A stretch of 64,000 nucleotides of DNA from contig NC_135001.1 of the NCBI RefSeq assembly GCF_051020985.1, forward strand, positions 21,569,896-21,633,895, written 5' to 3'. A program made the translations under genes and the position numbers. Below, one piece after another: positions 11,577 through 23,511 of the stretch; positions within the stretch are counted from its first letter, which is position 1; each line of letters begins with the position of its first letter. This DNA comes from Nomia melanderi (Eukaryota; Arthropoda; Insecta; Hymenoptera; Halictidae). The notes below the pieces were generated by a model that did not search any database, was not told the DNA's origin, and saw nothing but the letters and a program-made list of their open reading frames with translations.

Positions 11577-13099
11577 AGTTACGCATTTATTGAATTGTAT
11601 ATATAAATTTCTCTATAAATTTTGATGATTGATTCATTCGTAACGACTCTCATCTTACAGTCTCTTATCTGATAATTGCTGAAAGACGACGAACATGAGA
11701 GAACGAAGTGAAAATTAATATCGATAAAATATGCATAACTTTCTATTTCACTGGAAAATATTTCTATAAACTTTTCTCCTATTCGACGTAATAAGCGAAA
11801 GTGTTTGGTTTTTATAAACTTCTGTCCAATTCGACATAACAAGCGGAAGTGTTTGGTACTCCAGAACCCTTTAGAACATAATAGAAAAAAAAGGGACTCC
11901 AGTACGAGACAATTGATCGTTCTCAGATGAATAGTTCACGGGTTAAAACAAGGGCGTCTGGCAGTCCGAAGCGGTGCACGTTCATCGAGTCAAAAATTAG
12001 CGAGCGTTAGGAACGAAACGCTCACGTTTCAGTGGCGAAACACGGTTTTAATGATTCCCCCTTCCTGCCGGGAGAAAAGAATAACCCGAGTATAAAAGTC
12101 ATCAATTCAGGGAGGTTAACGGTGCTCGTTCGTTCTCGCAGCTGCACTCGGTGACTTGTGATCCTTTTTCATCGTCGTTGAACGCGTCTAGCCAGCCACC
12201 TAGCCTTTTGTGTACGATGTATGCATTATAGAGCGGCTCGTTACAGTTACTTATTACGCGCGCAATTAAGCCAAAACGAAAGAAAGCAACGACACGAATG
12301 AACGACGTCACTCAAACAAGGAGATTTTTTTCCCTTTCCGGCTCTCCGTGCCACTCTTTCTCTTTCTTCGTTACAGTAACACATTTCTTTGTCCGTATGT
12401 TCGATCTCTTTCAACGGTTTTCGCGAGAGAAGGTCCACGTCAACATTTCGTAATCATTTTACGCGTTATCAACCACTGGGATCTCTCGTTTCTTTTGACA
12501 TCTCTCGCATCTCTTCCTTCCTCTATTATTCGTTTATTCGTAACGAGGTTATACAGAATAAAGAATCATTACTGTTAAACCATTATTAACCATGTGAAGC
12601 ATTATGAGAATTTATGCGAAGTTTAATTTGAAAAGACTATACGCTTAATGTAATTTGTAGAATTGTAATACTCGTTTCAAAAGGGGTTCGTTAATTTGCT
12701 TCCCGAGCGATTTTGTAAAATGTGGCTGTCTTAGTTAAGTGTGCATTATGTATAATTAACTTCGGTTGTATTTTGCTTATGAACTGTATTGAGTTTTTCA
12801 ATAAAATAATAAGTTATGCTCCAGCACGGTTTATTTGGTTGAGACAGCCGTCGATACGTAAATTTATGGTATGACCAATTATGATCGCTCATGTCTAAAC
12901 GCAGTGTAAGTAAATTTTGGAAGCGTTTCATTGCTAGCTGCATTTTTAGGCTAACAAACTGTAATCAGCAACACCTCGATAGTTGTATCCTTCTGATTTG
13001 TCACTAATATAAATTGTCACTAATATAACTATAGGGCACCGCTCTATATCAGTATTTTTATATATATATATTAGATTTTTATTTTTATATATATATTTT
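11577..13099. other. No gene seen; TATAAAAG box and AT microsatellite
   Basis: A TATAAAAG box lies at 12091-12098 in moderately GC-rich DNA, but no TCAGT initiator follows at about 30 bp. A TA-rich microsatellite occupies about 13057-13105. No exon is supported. Confidence 0.4.
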
Positions 13100-13225
13100 T
13101 TTATCTTCAAATAAAATTCTCACTTGAAGTACAATGAACAATTTTGTTGCATTTCTTTCAAATTGTCGATAGTAAAATGGTACATGAGCTTAGTGGCGGA
13201 AGTAAATAGTACGCCAAGGGGTTAA
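13100..13225. mobile_element. TTAA element, family E, one end only
   Basis: The tip TACGCCAAGGGGTTAA ends at TTAA 13222-13225. The preceding 100 bp match the E copies at 26745 and 37309 in reverse orientation (TTTCAAATTGTCGATAG, GTAAATAGTACGCC). The other end is lost in AT-rich DNA. Confidence 0.65.
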
Positions 13226-13819
13226 TGCTTTAAAGCTTCATCGCGATTCTCACTCCGTATCCTGCAATTGTTCTTTTATTTCGGGGTGCAGCGAGAGAAA
13301 TCGATTTGACGTGTTAGTCGGCCATCCGAGAGTCTTAAGAGTTGGGTTATCCTTTTATGGGGCCGTAAAGGCAACGACGAACCGACTGTGGAGTATAAAT
13401 TATTACAGTCAGAAACTGATCGTCAATCTTGTAAATCCGGTCGGTCGACGTTACGTACTCCAATGTGTCTCGCCGAGTAAATTATAACAACGAACAGGAT
13501 GTAAAAATAGAAGAATCTTCTCAAAAATGTGCAAGCTATGAATCAATGGAAAAAAGAAACGTTTATAGGTATACAGCTTGCCCGTAGTCACGCGTAATGT
13601 GAAAAATTCAAATTCTTTGAGCGATGAAAGACTGCGAGAGCGCTATGTGCACTGAGTGAATGGCATTTTCCTGAACGCTTCGATTAAATCTGCTAGTCGA
13701 TATCTGCTCGTCGCAACAACACATTGACCTTTCCTTACCTTGAACTTTCCGCCACATTTTTCTCCGCCATACGCTTTTTATGGTGTGGTATTTACAGCGA
13801 ATAAGACGCGAACTTGCAT
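13226..13819. other. No gene seen
   Basis: Nothing recognised. Open frames here are short and lack splice context. Confidence 0.45.
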
Positions 13820-13999
13820 CCGTCACGTGGACGTATATTTTGTTCGAGTTAAGAATAATTATGTATTTATATTGCGTATTTGAAAGAAAAATTTATCAAC
13901 TCAAAGTTGAATATTTATCAATTTTTATGCTATAGAACTTGACTCCATCGTAACTGTGTCCGACCATTGCTCACTGATTCTACTTGCGACTGAACAGTC
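13820..13999 (-). repeat. Inverted, deleted unit of the 288-bp left-edge repeat
   Basis: Read on the minus strand it follows the left-edge repeat (CAGTCGCAAGTAGAA, GCAATGGTCGGACA, then AATATAAATACATAA), lacking roughly 95 bp of the unit. It abuts the G-H-G composite that starts at 14010. Confidence 0.75.
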
Positions 14000-14009
14000 G
14001 TATCTTCGG

Positions 14010-14528
14010 TTAACACTAGAACTACCGAGCATTTAATACGATTAATATGCGATTCCTATAAAAATTCTAACAATAGATTATTTTCAGTTTCTTCAGACAT
14101 TCATTATAGTACTCAAACGAAACTATTTTCAAAATCACTTCCAATATTCAATGCTTCGGAGATATCAATAATTGCTAAAAAATCGAAACCAGTCATTTCG
14201 GCTGGTATGGTAGTTCTAGTGTTAATAATTATTAAAAACACAACAGATAATTCTCTGAGAAATTACTACAGAGATTGATTCAGCAATAGGCAAACTGAAT
14301 TGTAAATCAATAGAAATCTCAGTAGTAACACTGTTGGAGTTTCCATAGAAAAATTTCAAAAAGTCAGTTCGACTGTTCGGTAGTTCTAGTGTTGAGGTTT
14401 TCACACCATATTCATTATAGTACTCAAATGGAACTATTTTCAAAATGACTTCCAATATTCAATGCTTCGAAGATATCAATAATTGCTAAAAAATCAAAAC
14501 CATTCATTTTGACTGGTTCTAGTGTTAA
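14010..14528. mobile_element. Composite TTAA element G-H-G, copy 2
   Basis: G spans TTAA 14010-14013 to 14222-14225; H runs from there to TTGA 14392-14395; a truncated G ends at TTAA 14525-14528. The H-to-G junction (GTTGAGGTTTTCAC.CCATA) is the same as in copy 1, so the composite has one origin. Confidence 0.85.
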
Positions 14529-15549
14529 TTTCCAATAATAATAAACAGAAACTATATCCCCCATTATATCCCTCCCATAATTCCTACAACGAACCGTATA
14601 TTCCCTCCAGTTCGCTTTCAAACAACGATCGACCCAATCCGCGACAGCTTCGAAAATCCATTGTAAATCGTCCGTTCAAATCTGCATCCGGCCAGTCTAT
14701 ATTTCTGAAAAGGAGCCTCGTTTTTCGAGATGAGCGCAATAAAAGACAGAATTCCCGCGGACTTCCGAGGAGTATTTTTATCGGCGGAATGCCCACGCCG
14801 CGCCGCGCCGCTCCGCCGGATAAACAAGTCATCTTCTATCGCGCAAATCGGAGCCAATGCAGCCGTGAGATGCAATCTTTGAAGGAATAACTCGATACAC
14901 GATATCAATATGTTGAAGGAAATGGAAGTCGTTGGTCGGAATCAAAGAGAGCGTGTGTCTCGGGCGCAGCTATCGCGGAACTGAATTTTCCCCGTTCGAA
15001 GTCCGGCGGAGCTTGTGCGACGCATATTTAGATTGATTCCGGGCGTGGTGTGTTCCGTACGTGACGCGGGTACGTGTCGGCAGCGGACCGTGCGAGGGTT
15101 CCTTCAAGTACCCTAAAAAGTGTATTTCGAGAGCGGCAACGCGCAGGAAACTCGGTCATCGATTAAACCTGCATCTCGGCCAGAGAGCGAAAAAAAAAGG
15201 AAAGAGAGGGAAAGAAGGAAAAAAAGAAAGCAAAAGGCGGTCAAAGGATCGTAAACAAGCAAGATTGAACCGTGCCCGCCGCCCGTGCTGTACGGCTTTC
15301 TAAGGTGAAACCAACGGCGCGGCCATCTTTATATCTCACCGTTTTAAGAGAAAAAATACACTTATCATGCGCAACGTCTGGCCTTTCTTATATTCCGGCG
15401 CCGTTTGAAATATTGCGAGGAACATCTGAAAATATACCTGACAGTTTAACGCTCGAGTGAAAACTTGAATTTTCCCGTCAATTCCGCGCGACTTTTACGC
15501 GTTGTAAAGGAGTGTTAAATATTTTTAGTAAGAAACATCCGAGTGCAAA
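14529..15549. other. No gene seen; GC-rich with an A/G microsatellite
   Basis: A purine run lies at about 15188-15240. At about 15513-15552 there is a decayed family A end (CATCCGAGTGCAAAGAGTTGAA). Frames on both strands at 14.5-15.5 kb look compositional. Confidence 0.45.
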
Positions 15550-15672
15550 GAGTTGAATACATATATTTATTCCTAGTTCTCGATTACTCAAGATCCACTC
15601 TTTCACTATCTATAATACAGTAACCACTATAGTAACAATAACGGTACGACACTCGCTTTGGAATGAAAAGGG

Positions 15673-15870
15673 TTAACACTTTGGACTCGAGAGGTGACTC
15701 TCAGTCACTTGATTTGATTTGCAAAATTATAAAGTCTTATATATGATATTAAGCTTTCTATGATGCATCAATATATGGAATATTGAAATAAAATAACTTT
15801 CCTTCTTAATATGTTTTCTCATTAATTAGTTTCAAAGGATATCGTCCGTATTGTTTCACGTGTTGTCCGT
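15673..15870. mobile_element. TTAA element, family A, inside the LTR remnant
   Basis: Starts TTAACACTTTGGACTCGAG at TTAA 15673-15676. The interior matches the family to about 15850, and the right end is decayed. Confidence 0.7.
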
Positions 15871-15973
15871 ATCGTTTCCTTATTTCATTAAATACATACA
15901 TTTATTCCTAGTTCTCGATTACTCAAGATCCACCTTTCCAATATCTATAATAATAGTACCCCCACTATAAACT

Positions 15974-15991
15974 TGGGGGCTCGTCCGGGAT
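15974..15991 (+). other. tRNA-Pro type primer binding site
   Basis: TGGGGGCTCGTCCGGGAT complements the 3' end of tRNA-Pro, the primer used by many retroelements. It marks the left boundary of the internal region of an LTR element. No intact downstream genes remain. Confidence 0.75.
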
Positions 15992-17440
15992 CACTATATA
16001 TATATTAGTGAATCGATGGTTATTTCATTGAAAATGCGAACAGGCGTCTGGAGGAATCTTTCATGAAATGAAATTGTAATCGAAATACGATGGTTCTTGT
16101 ATCTTTGTACCTTTCGATGAGAAATTTTGAGGGAAGGTATTTTCTGTGAAATAACGGTAATGTTCATTGATGATGTAAAATCAGATCGGGAGATGTACTG
16201 TGTAAGGGATGAGAACCATGGAGTAGTAAAATGCGGCGATAAATCGGAGAACGGCTGATACGTCTGCCTGAACGATCGGTGCTCTGTTCCTCATTCTTTT
16301 ACACCCTCTATCTTCCTACATCTCTTCATAATTTACCTCCCCGGAATTACAAAGTACGGGAATGTTCAACATCAATCATCCTGTGTACCCAATTGAAATA
16401 ACGCTTCCTCGTCAAGCGACGAGGCTCCACTTTTGCCCATGATATTACAGCACATTTCACTTTGCGAGCTGGAGTGAAATAAATTGTAACAATGAATTTT
16501 TTTCGATCGACTGTAATATCGTCCGGTATTTACGTTGAGAGTACGGCATCGGGGGGAGAATTATTTTTCATTGAACGTCGACGTAAAAGGTGATAATGTT
16601 TTTTCTGGGAATTAACGTATGCAACCGACTACAAGGTTTCAGTGGTAATCCACCTTTGCGAATGAAATACCGCTTGTATGTATGAAAACATCGCGATGGT
16701 AATCCAATGGTACAGCGCAACGTATTTATATTACAGTTCATTATGTAATGACCGTTAATGATCCATTATTAACTGCGTTACTGGGTATTGATCGTTGAAT
16801 TATTTGCGACTGAAGGAGTTTTGCGTCGAATAATTTTGAAGTATCACTGGGAATACATTTTTGAATATGTAATATTACAAAAGCACAAATTCGATATTAA
16901 ATATTTAGGGAATATTGCAAATGAATTCTTGAAACTTGTAATTTGGTAATTTTATCGGATAAGGCGATTGTAAAATAAATTCTTCGATTTGCTGCGGTAA
17001 GTGTTAACATTGATTAACTCGCAGAAATCTTTTGAGATTTTAATTTTTAGCATCTTGAATCCCAATTAACAGCTCCAATATTATAATACATATTACATAT
17101 TATAATACCTAAATATTATAATACCTATAATTTGCTCCAAATTTTAATTATATTCAATAGTAGAAAATTAGATTGTAAAAGACATGCATTATATATAGAT
17201 CATGGACTATAGACTGCACTATAGACTATGAAGTGAACTGTAGTCGTGCACTATGGACTTAGCTAGAGATTATGGACTATCTATTATGAACTACACGATA
17301 GTCGATAGTATAATCAAATTCTGCTGAAAATTTTACCTTATACGCCGCCTCTCTGACTACGTCTGTGCGTATACAGATTATAATATGCTTCCTAAAACGA
17401 CATGGTCCATGTACCGTAAATGTTTCCATTACCTTTACAT
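15992..17440. other. No gene seen; degenerate short repeats 17.08-17.30 kb
   Basis: At 17080-17130 TATTATAATAC recurs. At about 17195-17290 there is a degenerate array of GGACTATAGACT-like words. Otherwise there is nothing recognisable, and no remnant of retroelement genes could be confirmed downstream of the primer site. Confidence 0.5.
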
Positions 17441-17660
17441 TTAACCCTTCGCACTCGAGAGGTGACTCACAGTCACCACTTGATTTGACACAGTAAAACT
17501 ATAGAATGTGATATTTAATGTCAACCCTTTGCACTCCAGAAGTTTTTCATTGAAACACTCAATATTTTCTAATGAGATACCAACGACACTCTTTCACACT
17601 CACTTGATAAATCGCACAGAAATTGAGGAACGAAACTATTTTCTTTCAATATCCACCTTT
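17441..17660. mobile_element. Chimaeric family A pair, opposite orientations
   Basis: One A end starts at TTAA 17441-17444 (hairpin GGTGACT/AGTCACC at 17461-17477) and is cut at about 17520. There a second A starts in the other orientation (TCAACCCTTTGCACTCC) and fades by about 17660 into LTR-like sequence. Confidence 0.7.
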
Positions 17661-18187
17661 TCCTCAAGATCCACCTTTTCATTATCTATAATATTCGCAA
17701 CAAATTGTCTTGTTTCAAAGAAAAATTCGATCTTTAACGCCGGAGCATTATATGGATTAGCTGGAGAAGTTCCAAGTTCGGCTGAAGCAATTGGAAAAGT
17801 GCCACGCAATAATCAAAGATAGTTGGCCGAATTTCGGGCAAAGGCACGTAATATTCTAATGCAATGTCAATGTCAGATCATACTTCGCTTTAACGAGCTA
17901 CGGATAATTAACCTCTCGCTGCTCTACAGTGTCGTATGTAATGAATATAGATGTCTCGAATTTATAATTTTAGATAATTACGGAATTCAACAATTTTGAT
18001 ATATGACATAATTTTGAGATATTAACAAGTTTTATGGACAGGCACTTCGATTTTCGAAATTGAAGATCGAATCGAAATTTCTGAGCTACTGATTAAAGAA
18101 GTCCTTCGTGAATAAGGATTTTCGAAAACATTAAAAATAAATAAAACTATACGTCAAATTTTTACGTACTGAAAAAGAAGAGAGTAA
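17661..18187. other. No gene seen; LTR-like scrap at its start
   Basis: 17661-17700 resembles the LTR remnant near 15.9 kb. The short frame to 17822 is not supported as a gene. Confidence 0.45.
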
Positions 18188-18412
18188 TTTAGCAATTTGT
18201 CGTTTGAATGATCAAATTCCTTGATGTTAAGCTTCTCAGTTTCACTGAAACTGTTGAATCCACATACGTTACGTTACGTATATTAATTAATGAATTAATG
18301 AGGACGAATGTTGTTAATTTTGTGATATTACATTTACGTATCTGGTTTCCACAGTCTCGGTGAAACTGAGAAAATTTGACAACAAGGTACTGATTGTCCA
18401 ATTAACTGTTGC
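18188..18412. mobile_element. Palindromic long-TIR element
   Basis: The two halves are inverted copies. CTCAGTTTCACTGAAACTG at about 18235 faces its near-complement ending at 18370, and the similarity continues inward (CCACATACGT) and outward (CTTGATGTTAA against TTGACAACAAG). The tips near 18188 and 18412 are degraded. No coding content. Confidence 0.6.
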
Positions 18413-18449
18413 ATAACTAATTAAATTCGATAATCATTAAATTCGTTAA

Positions 18450-18662
18450 TTAACCACTTGCACTGGCATCTTTCAGTTGCTTCTTGGGTTGATGCAAAAT
18501 TCTAAAGTTCGATGTTCAATTTCACGTTTCGTATAACGTGAAAATGCATGAAACATTCAAATGAAACAGTTCTGTTGCTCAGTCTTCAATTTTAATTAGT
18601 GTACGCCATTAGAAACCCATGAATTTATACAGCGGAAAGACTTGCCAGTCCAAAACGGTTAA
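18450..18662. mobile_element. TTAA element, family Q
   Basis: Bounded by TTAA 18450-18453 and 18659-18662. Tips are TTAACCACTTGCACTGGC and, inverted, TTAACCGTTTTGGACTGGC. It is the only copy in the window. Confidence 0.65.
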
Positions 18663-19017
18663 TCCCTGAGAATAATCGCCACGTACATGCACACAGAAAA
18701 ATAAGCTTAAGTTAACCTATGGCTGCAAGTATGCACTCAGCGAAATTACTTTATCTTGTCCCGTAGCCGCAAATATATCTACACGAATAATCTCTTGTTC
18801 TATTTTCATATCTATATATACCTATACATAAATCAAATAACCAGCACAAAGAAAATGTAACGCTTACAACAACATGTAACACATTTCGAGAAAATTAATT
18901 CTGTTTTGATACGCCGGAAAAAAACAACGATAAAAAGCATGCACTAAAACGGTAACCGCATTATAAATATTTTATTTCACGCACCGTAAATGAATAAAAC
19001 ATATTCCCTGCATTATT

Positions 19018-19144
19018 AACACTTAGCACTCTAGACGGTTTCATAACGTGTCAGAAACTACCAGTTTTGATGGTATTCCTACTGAAAGTTAACAATGTTA
19101 TAACATTTTCTATACGTTTTCTTCGAATTCATTAAAATATTTAA
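19018..19144. mobile_element. TTAA element, family J, one end
   Basis: Starts TTAACACTTAGCACTCTAG and matches the J right end at 39.7 kb, then fades before TTAA 19141-19144, where a B element starts. Confidence 0.55.
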
Positions 19145-19270
19145 CCCTTTGCGGACGAAGATACTTAGAAATGTACGAAACCTTCAGCAGATGAAGATAA
19201 ATTATACATCGATTGCTTAAATAATAGAAAGAAAGGAAATTATACACCGATCCCTTTCTTGTTTTTACAA
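19141..19270. mobile_element. TTAA element, family B, left half
   Basis: Starts TTAACCCTTTGCGGACGAAG and follows the family to the CCGATCCCTTTCTTG region. The right half is missing. Confidence 0.7.
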
Positions 19271-19347
19271 AACACAGTTTCTATCCGATACAATTGAATG
19301 AGTTCAATTGAAGATAATGAACGAGTTTGTAGTTATAGGTTTTCTTA

Positions 19348-19688
19348 GGCGATCGCCTAAGTGTTAAGTATCGCTAACGAAATACTTTTCTCAGTGCTGT
19401 AGTATCTAGCAAAGTTACATAGCTTTATACATAAGATTTCTCTTTGAATTCAGTTAAAAAAGACCATCGTCTTCGTCTAGTTAGAAATTAATGACCATTG
19501 CTAACGAAATACTTCCGAGTGCAAAGGGTTAATATTCTTCTCAGTGCTGTAGTAACTAGCAAAGTTACATAAGTATCTTTACACCTAAAATTCCTCTCTG
19601 AATTCAGTTTAAAAAAACCATCGTCTTCATCTAATTACAAAGTGTTAAGTATCGCCAACGAAATACTTCCGAGTACAAAGCGTTAATC
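19348..19688. repeat. Duplicated family A subfamily end with a perfect palindrome
   Basis: About 160 bp (GCTAACGAAATACTT.., CTCAGTGCTGTAGTA, CCATCGTCTTC) occurs twice in tandem. Each unit closes with CGAAATACTTCCGAGTGCAAAG or a close variant and TTAA (19529-19532 and about 19682-19685). An 18-bp perfect palindrome CTTAGGCGATCGCCTAAG lies at 19348-19365. Confidence 0.6.
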
Positions 19689-20817
19689 CCGAAGATCGCG
19701 GAAGCGATCCATTCCGCGCGCAGAATATGCACGCTGCGGTCCCGCGTCGTCAGAGATAAGACGACCCTTTACGAATGCGAGCCGCGTCGAATCGTTTCGC
19801 GTGTATTATTAACCCCACTCAACTATCACCGGTGAAGCGGAAATGCGGGTCGAAATGGAGCGGGACGGGACGCGCAGCGGGAATGACGGGGATCGTGATA
19901 CGCGAGACGAGCGGCGTGTCGGTATCAGAGAAAAATTGGAACGCGGAAACGTTATCGCGTTTCGCTGCGGGGAAAAGGTATTCCCCCGGCTTAAATCGCC
20001 GCTCGGGCGCAATATCCATCGATCGGGAGTCACGTTCCTCTTCGGCTGAACGCGTCGTTCCGCGGCGCGACGGCCGCTGTGCGCGAAGACAAGCGGAACG
20101 ACTCGCGCGCGCGGGGAGGACTCTCCCATAGAGATCCGCTCCGGTTTCCGAAAAATCGTCGGGACCCCGCGGAACCGGTACACACCGTGTTGGCTGTCGT
20201 TCCGTATTTCGGTCACGTAAAAGCGAACGACGGTGGATCGTAAAGGCGCGACGCGAGGCGACGCGGCGGTGGCGACGGGGCGGCGGGGCGACGGAGCTTT
20301 TCGTTCCTCGCCGGGATCGATCCCCGACGGCGCACGAGAGGCGGCGGAACGAACGGATCCGGCTGAAACACTCGGTGAATCGCTGATTCATGATCCATAC
20401 CGCCGATTCCGCTGAAACGAGCGAAAGTAAACGAGCGCGAAACGGAATTACGTCGGACGAGATTCCGACGGAGTTTTAGCTACGGTCTTCGTCTTCTTGT
20501 TACCGGGAACCCGAAATTTCGGGCTCCGCCGCGGATCCGCGGATGTCTGTGGACTGATGCTGCAATTTCGACGCTCGTAACGACACGTCTGTGAATGATT
20601 TAGCGATACCGGCTTCTTGTTAACTCGACGAAGGTGTTTCCGTTTCGAATAAAATACGGCGGTTTTGGGGGAGCAATGGGTTACGGGGAGAACGCTTTTC
20701 GGGATGCTCGGATTGAATGAATGTTGTGTGTATGTTGTAAGGGTGTCGCTGAATTGTAATCGAACGAGAAGTGGATCTGTGACAATCTGAACGGAGTGAT
20801 TGAGAATCGATGTATGT
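19689..20817. other. GC-rich CpG island, no supported exon
   Basis: Long overlapping frames exist on both strands between 19.77 and 20.42 kb, but all are Arg/Ser/Pro-rich with no recognisable domain and no clear donor or acceptor. It may be a promoter, an enhancer or a non-coding exon. Confidence 0.45.
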
Positions 20818-21559
20818 TAACACTTTGAGGTCGGAAGTTCTTTGGAACGTACGGAAGATTTGACAGATGAAGCTAAATTATATATCAATTGCTTAATTAA
20901 CAGGGAAAGAAGGATACTACATGCTGATCTCTCGCTGTTCGAGTAATTAATCCTTTGCACTCCGTAGGCGCCTCTCAGTCGTCAATTGATTTGACACGGC
21001 AAAATTATAGAGTTTGATATTTAATATTATACTTCGTACAATGCATCGACATGTGAAATATTAAAATAAAACAACCTCTTTCTTTATGTACGATTTCTCG
21101 GTAAATCAGTTTATTCCTAAAAGAATCGATGCTCGTTTATTTAGATTGTGGAAAATGGAGATTCGATAGTAGGTAGTTGGGGTACATGTCAGTGTGATCG
21201 CATCAATCAAAATCGGCTTAAACGTTTACAAAATATTTCTAAAATCCAATATGCGTCAATTTGACGCGTTCCGTAAACCTAGTGTTAAAAACTGTTGAGT
21301 GTTCTAATGAGTAACTTCTGGAGTGCAAAGGGTTAAATCATTTGTTCGCGATTCAGTCTCGACTGGTGCATCAAAATTGTAAAATTTCGTGTTTAACATT
21401 AATTCTCTAGTAATCTGTCGATACGTGAAATATGAAAATAAAACACTACTGTTCTTATTTTGCGAATAGATTCCTCGTTAATTTAAAAAATGTCATTTAT
21501 GTCTCATCAAAATAAACTGAATATTTCTAGTGACAAATTTATAGAGTTCAAAGGGTTAA
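20818..21559. mobile_element. Four-part TTAA nest: B, A, D, A
   Basis: Family B starts at TTAA about 20818 (TTAACACTTTGAGGTCGG). It is interrupted at TTAA 20947-20950 by an A that ends at 21333-21336, after which B resumes (ATCATTTGTTCGCG). Within this A, about 21115-21288, sits a family D copy with hairpin GCGTCAA/TTGACGC at 21253-21267. The B tail changes into another A end that closes at TTAA 21556-21559. Confidence 0.75.
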
Positions 21560-22060
21560 AACTTGGCAGCTAGAACGTACACCGGAAAATTCCCTGTAAT
21601 ATCCGAGAGTGACTCGTTCGTAACAAGAGGTCGGAGAAATTTCAGGTCTACGGTACCTGCGTCTTTCGCTGACCCCCTCCGTGCTCCATCGAGAAACTGT
21701 TACAGAAATATGTTGCGCTGTTCGAGTATAATTGATCTTCGAGCACTTGGCCGGATTCCAACGCAATTAACGCCTTTTCGGTGCCACGGTGCCTTTTAAC
21801 CCTTGGCGTGCTGCGGCCGAATGTATACGCTCAGCAAAAACTGTCGCTCTGTGACTTAAAGGCGCATTTATTTGCTCGGAATAATACGCTTGCCGCGGCC
21901 TAATGGCGAATATATGCGCGCCATAATTACTATTCCGATTTACCGGCGCATACAAATTTTGCTGCATCTCCAACTGAAAGATCTATTTCCTCGACTGTCG
22001 CGCGGAGATCTAAATTTCACTCTTCTGTAATACTATTACAACAATGCTGAGTTTCTGTTA
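21560..22060. other. No gene seen
   Basis: A TTAACCCTTGGCGTGCTG stub at 21796 looks like an isolated TTAA-element tip without a partner. Frames here lack splice context. Confidence 0.45.
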
Positions 22061-22288
22061 TTAACCCTTTGCACTCGAAAGTTTTTCACTAGAAATATTC
22101 AACACTGATAAAATATAGACGATGCTTATGTGACTAATGTAAATAATTCAATCCATAAATTAAAGGACGAAACTATTTTACTTTGATATTTCACGTAGTG
22201 ACGCGTTATACGAAATTTAGTGTTAAACATCAAACCTTATAATTTTACTGTATCAAATCAAGTGGTGACAGAGAGTGCAAAGGGTTAA
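22061..22288. mobile_element. TTAA element, family A, complete
   Basis: Bounded by TTAA 22061-22064 and 22285-22288, with tips TTAACCCTTTGCACTCG and GAGTGCAAAGGGTTAA. At 228 bp it is a useful reference copy: its interior is uninterrupted where the 61.6-kb copy contains a C element. Confidence 0.85.
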
Positions 22289-22842
22289 TGAAATCGGGAT
22301 ATTTTTACTTTCCAGTCGCTAACGATGAAATAATTGAAGTCTTGCGAAAATGTTTTGAATGTCTTGAAATTAATTAAAATATAAATTCTTCGAGTTACTT
22401 TGATAACCGACGCAGCCTGAAGTGAAGAACCTGTGTTCAACTGTGTAACGCGCAACTGATAAATTGTTTAGGATCGTTTGTAAAGTTTCCGTTACAACGC
22501 CTTGTTACTTTTAATTAACCATCGACTACGGTGTGCTCAGCTGCGCCCCGCTTTAAGGGTTGAAAGTGACTCTTTCCGAGTGCCTCGTGTAAATATTCGG
22601 GTAACATTTTACTCGCGTCAGAAATGTACGTGCAGATACAGCGATATTCGAGAGATTAAATTTCTCATTTGGAAACTAAAGCGAGAATGTCAGAGGGAGT
22701 TAAAAGAATACTGAATTTATGAAATATGAAGTGTCATCGGAACGTCAACATTTCGCACATTTCATAGAAGTTCCCTTAAAACCAATACTGTTAGGTTAAA
22801 ACGGCCCATGTATTTTTTATTTTACTAAATGTAGCGTAACAA
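22289..22842. other. No gene seen
   Basis: Nothing recognised. Confidence 0.5.
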
Positions 22843-23073
22843 TTAACTTTGCACTCGAGAGTCGCCTTTCAGCCATTTGATTTGACCCAGGAAAATTATA
22901 AAATTAAAAATTCAATATTAAATTTTATATAATGTATCGACACATGGAACATCGAAGTAAAATAATTTTGTCACATAATTTATGCGAGGTATTTCTTTAT
23001 GTTAGTCGCAAAAAATATCATTGAAAATAATAAATATTTATTGAGAAAAATATTCTCGAGTGCAAAGGGTTAA
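22843..23073. mobile_element. TTAA element, family A, complete
   Basis: Bounded by TTAA 22843-22846 and 23070-23073; left tip TTAACTTTGCACTCGAG has lost two C bases. It is closely related to the copies at 38296 and 58277 (GAGAAAAATATTCTCGAG right end). Confidence 0.85.
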
Positions 23074-23511
23074 TTGTAATAATTACTGTCATAATAAATA
23101 ATATATTCCTTGGAATTGCATTTTTCGGTCTAGTGTTAGGTTTTCTTTGAAACGCGATACTTTTATCCGAGATTGTACAAAAAATCCTTAGATCGTGCCC
23201 CGGCCGTAACTCTTCCGCCATCTTGTATTATGATTCAGTTAGCCTCGGTGGAAACGTCCATTAGAACCAGCGAATGAGGTGGATTGCTTCGACTTTTTAG
23301 AGAGCAGCCTTCGCAGAAAACGTTAAAAGCAATTTGATGCGGTTTATAAGGGAAACTTTTTAATATTTCCCGTTTAGTAGTAGAATCCCGCGCGCGAGAA
23401 GAACGCAACGCCCCTTTTGTTTTCTGACGGAGGCAACGTTAAAAGTTTCGCGCCGAATGAACGCTGCGTTACACGCGATTCAGGTGCCACGAGCTTGTTG
23501 GTTAACACATT
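23074..23511. other. No gene seen
   Basis: Nothing recognised. Confidence 0.5.

Larger units (their letters stand above)
15550..15991 (+). mobile_element. LTR retrotransposon remnant: LTR pieces plus primer binding site
   Basis: A stretch with TTATTCCTAGTTCTCGATTA and CAAGATCCAC occurs at about 15557-15630 and again at about 15897-15973. The second copy runs directly into an 18-base primer binding site at 15974-15991. A family A element (15673 to about 15870) separates the two copies, so these may be parts of one rearranged LTR or of two. No gag, protease or polymerase frame follows. A similar scrap (CTCAAGATCCACCTTTTC) lies at about 17661. Confidence 0.6.

Noticed and set aside
12091..12122. 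TATAAAAG box as a promoter
   Set aside because: No TCAGT initiator or other core element at the expected distance and no exon downstream.
17508..17822. Possible retroelement gag-like frame
   Set aside because: Its first part is family A element sequence; the last 30 codons match nothing I can name.
19775..20415. Long overlapping frames (up to 190 codons) at 20 kb
   Set aside because: Open on both strands in several phases in a CpG island, Arg-rich, with no splice sites of note or recognisable domain.
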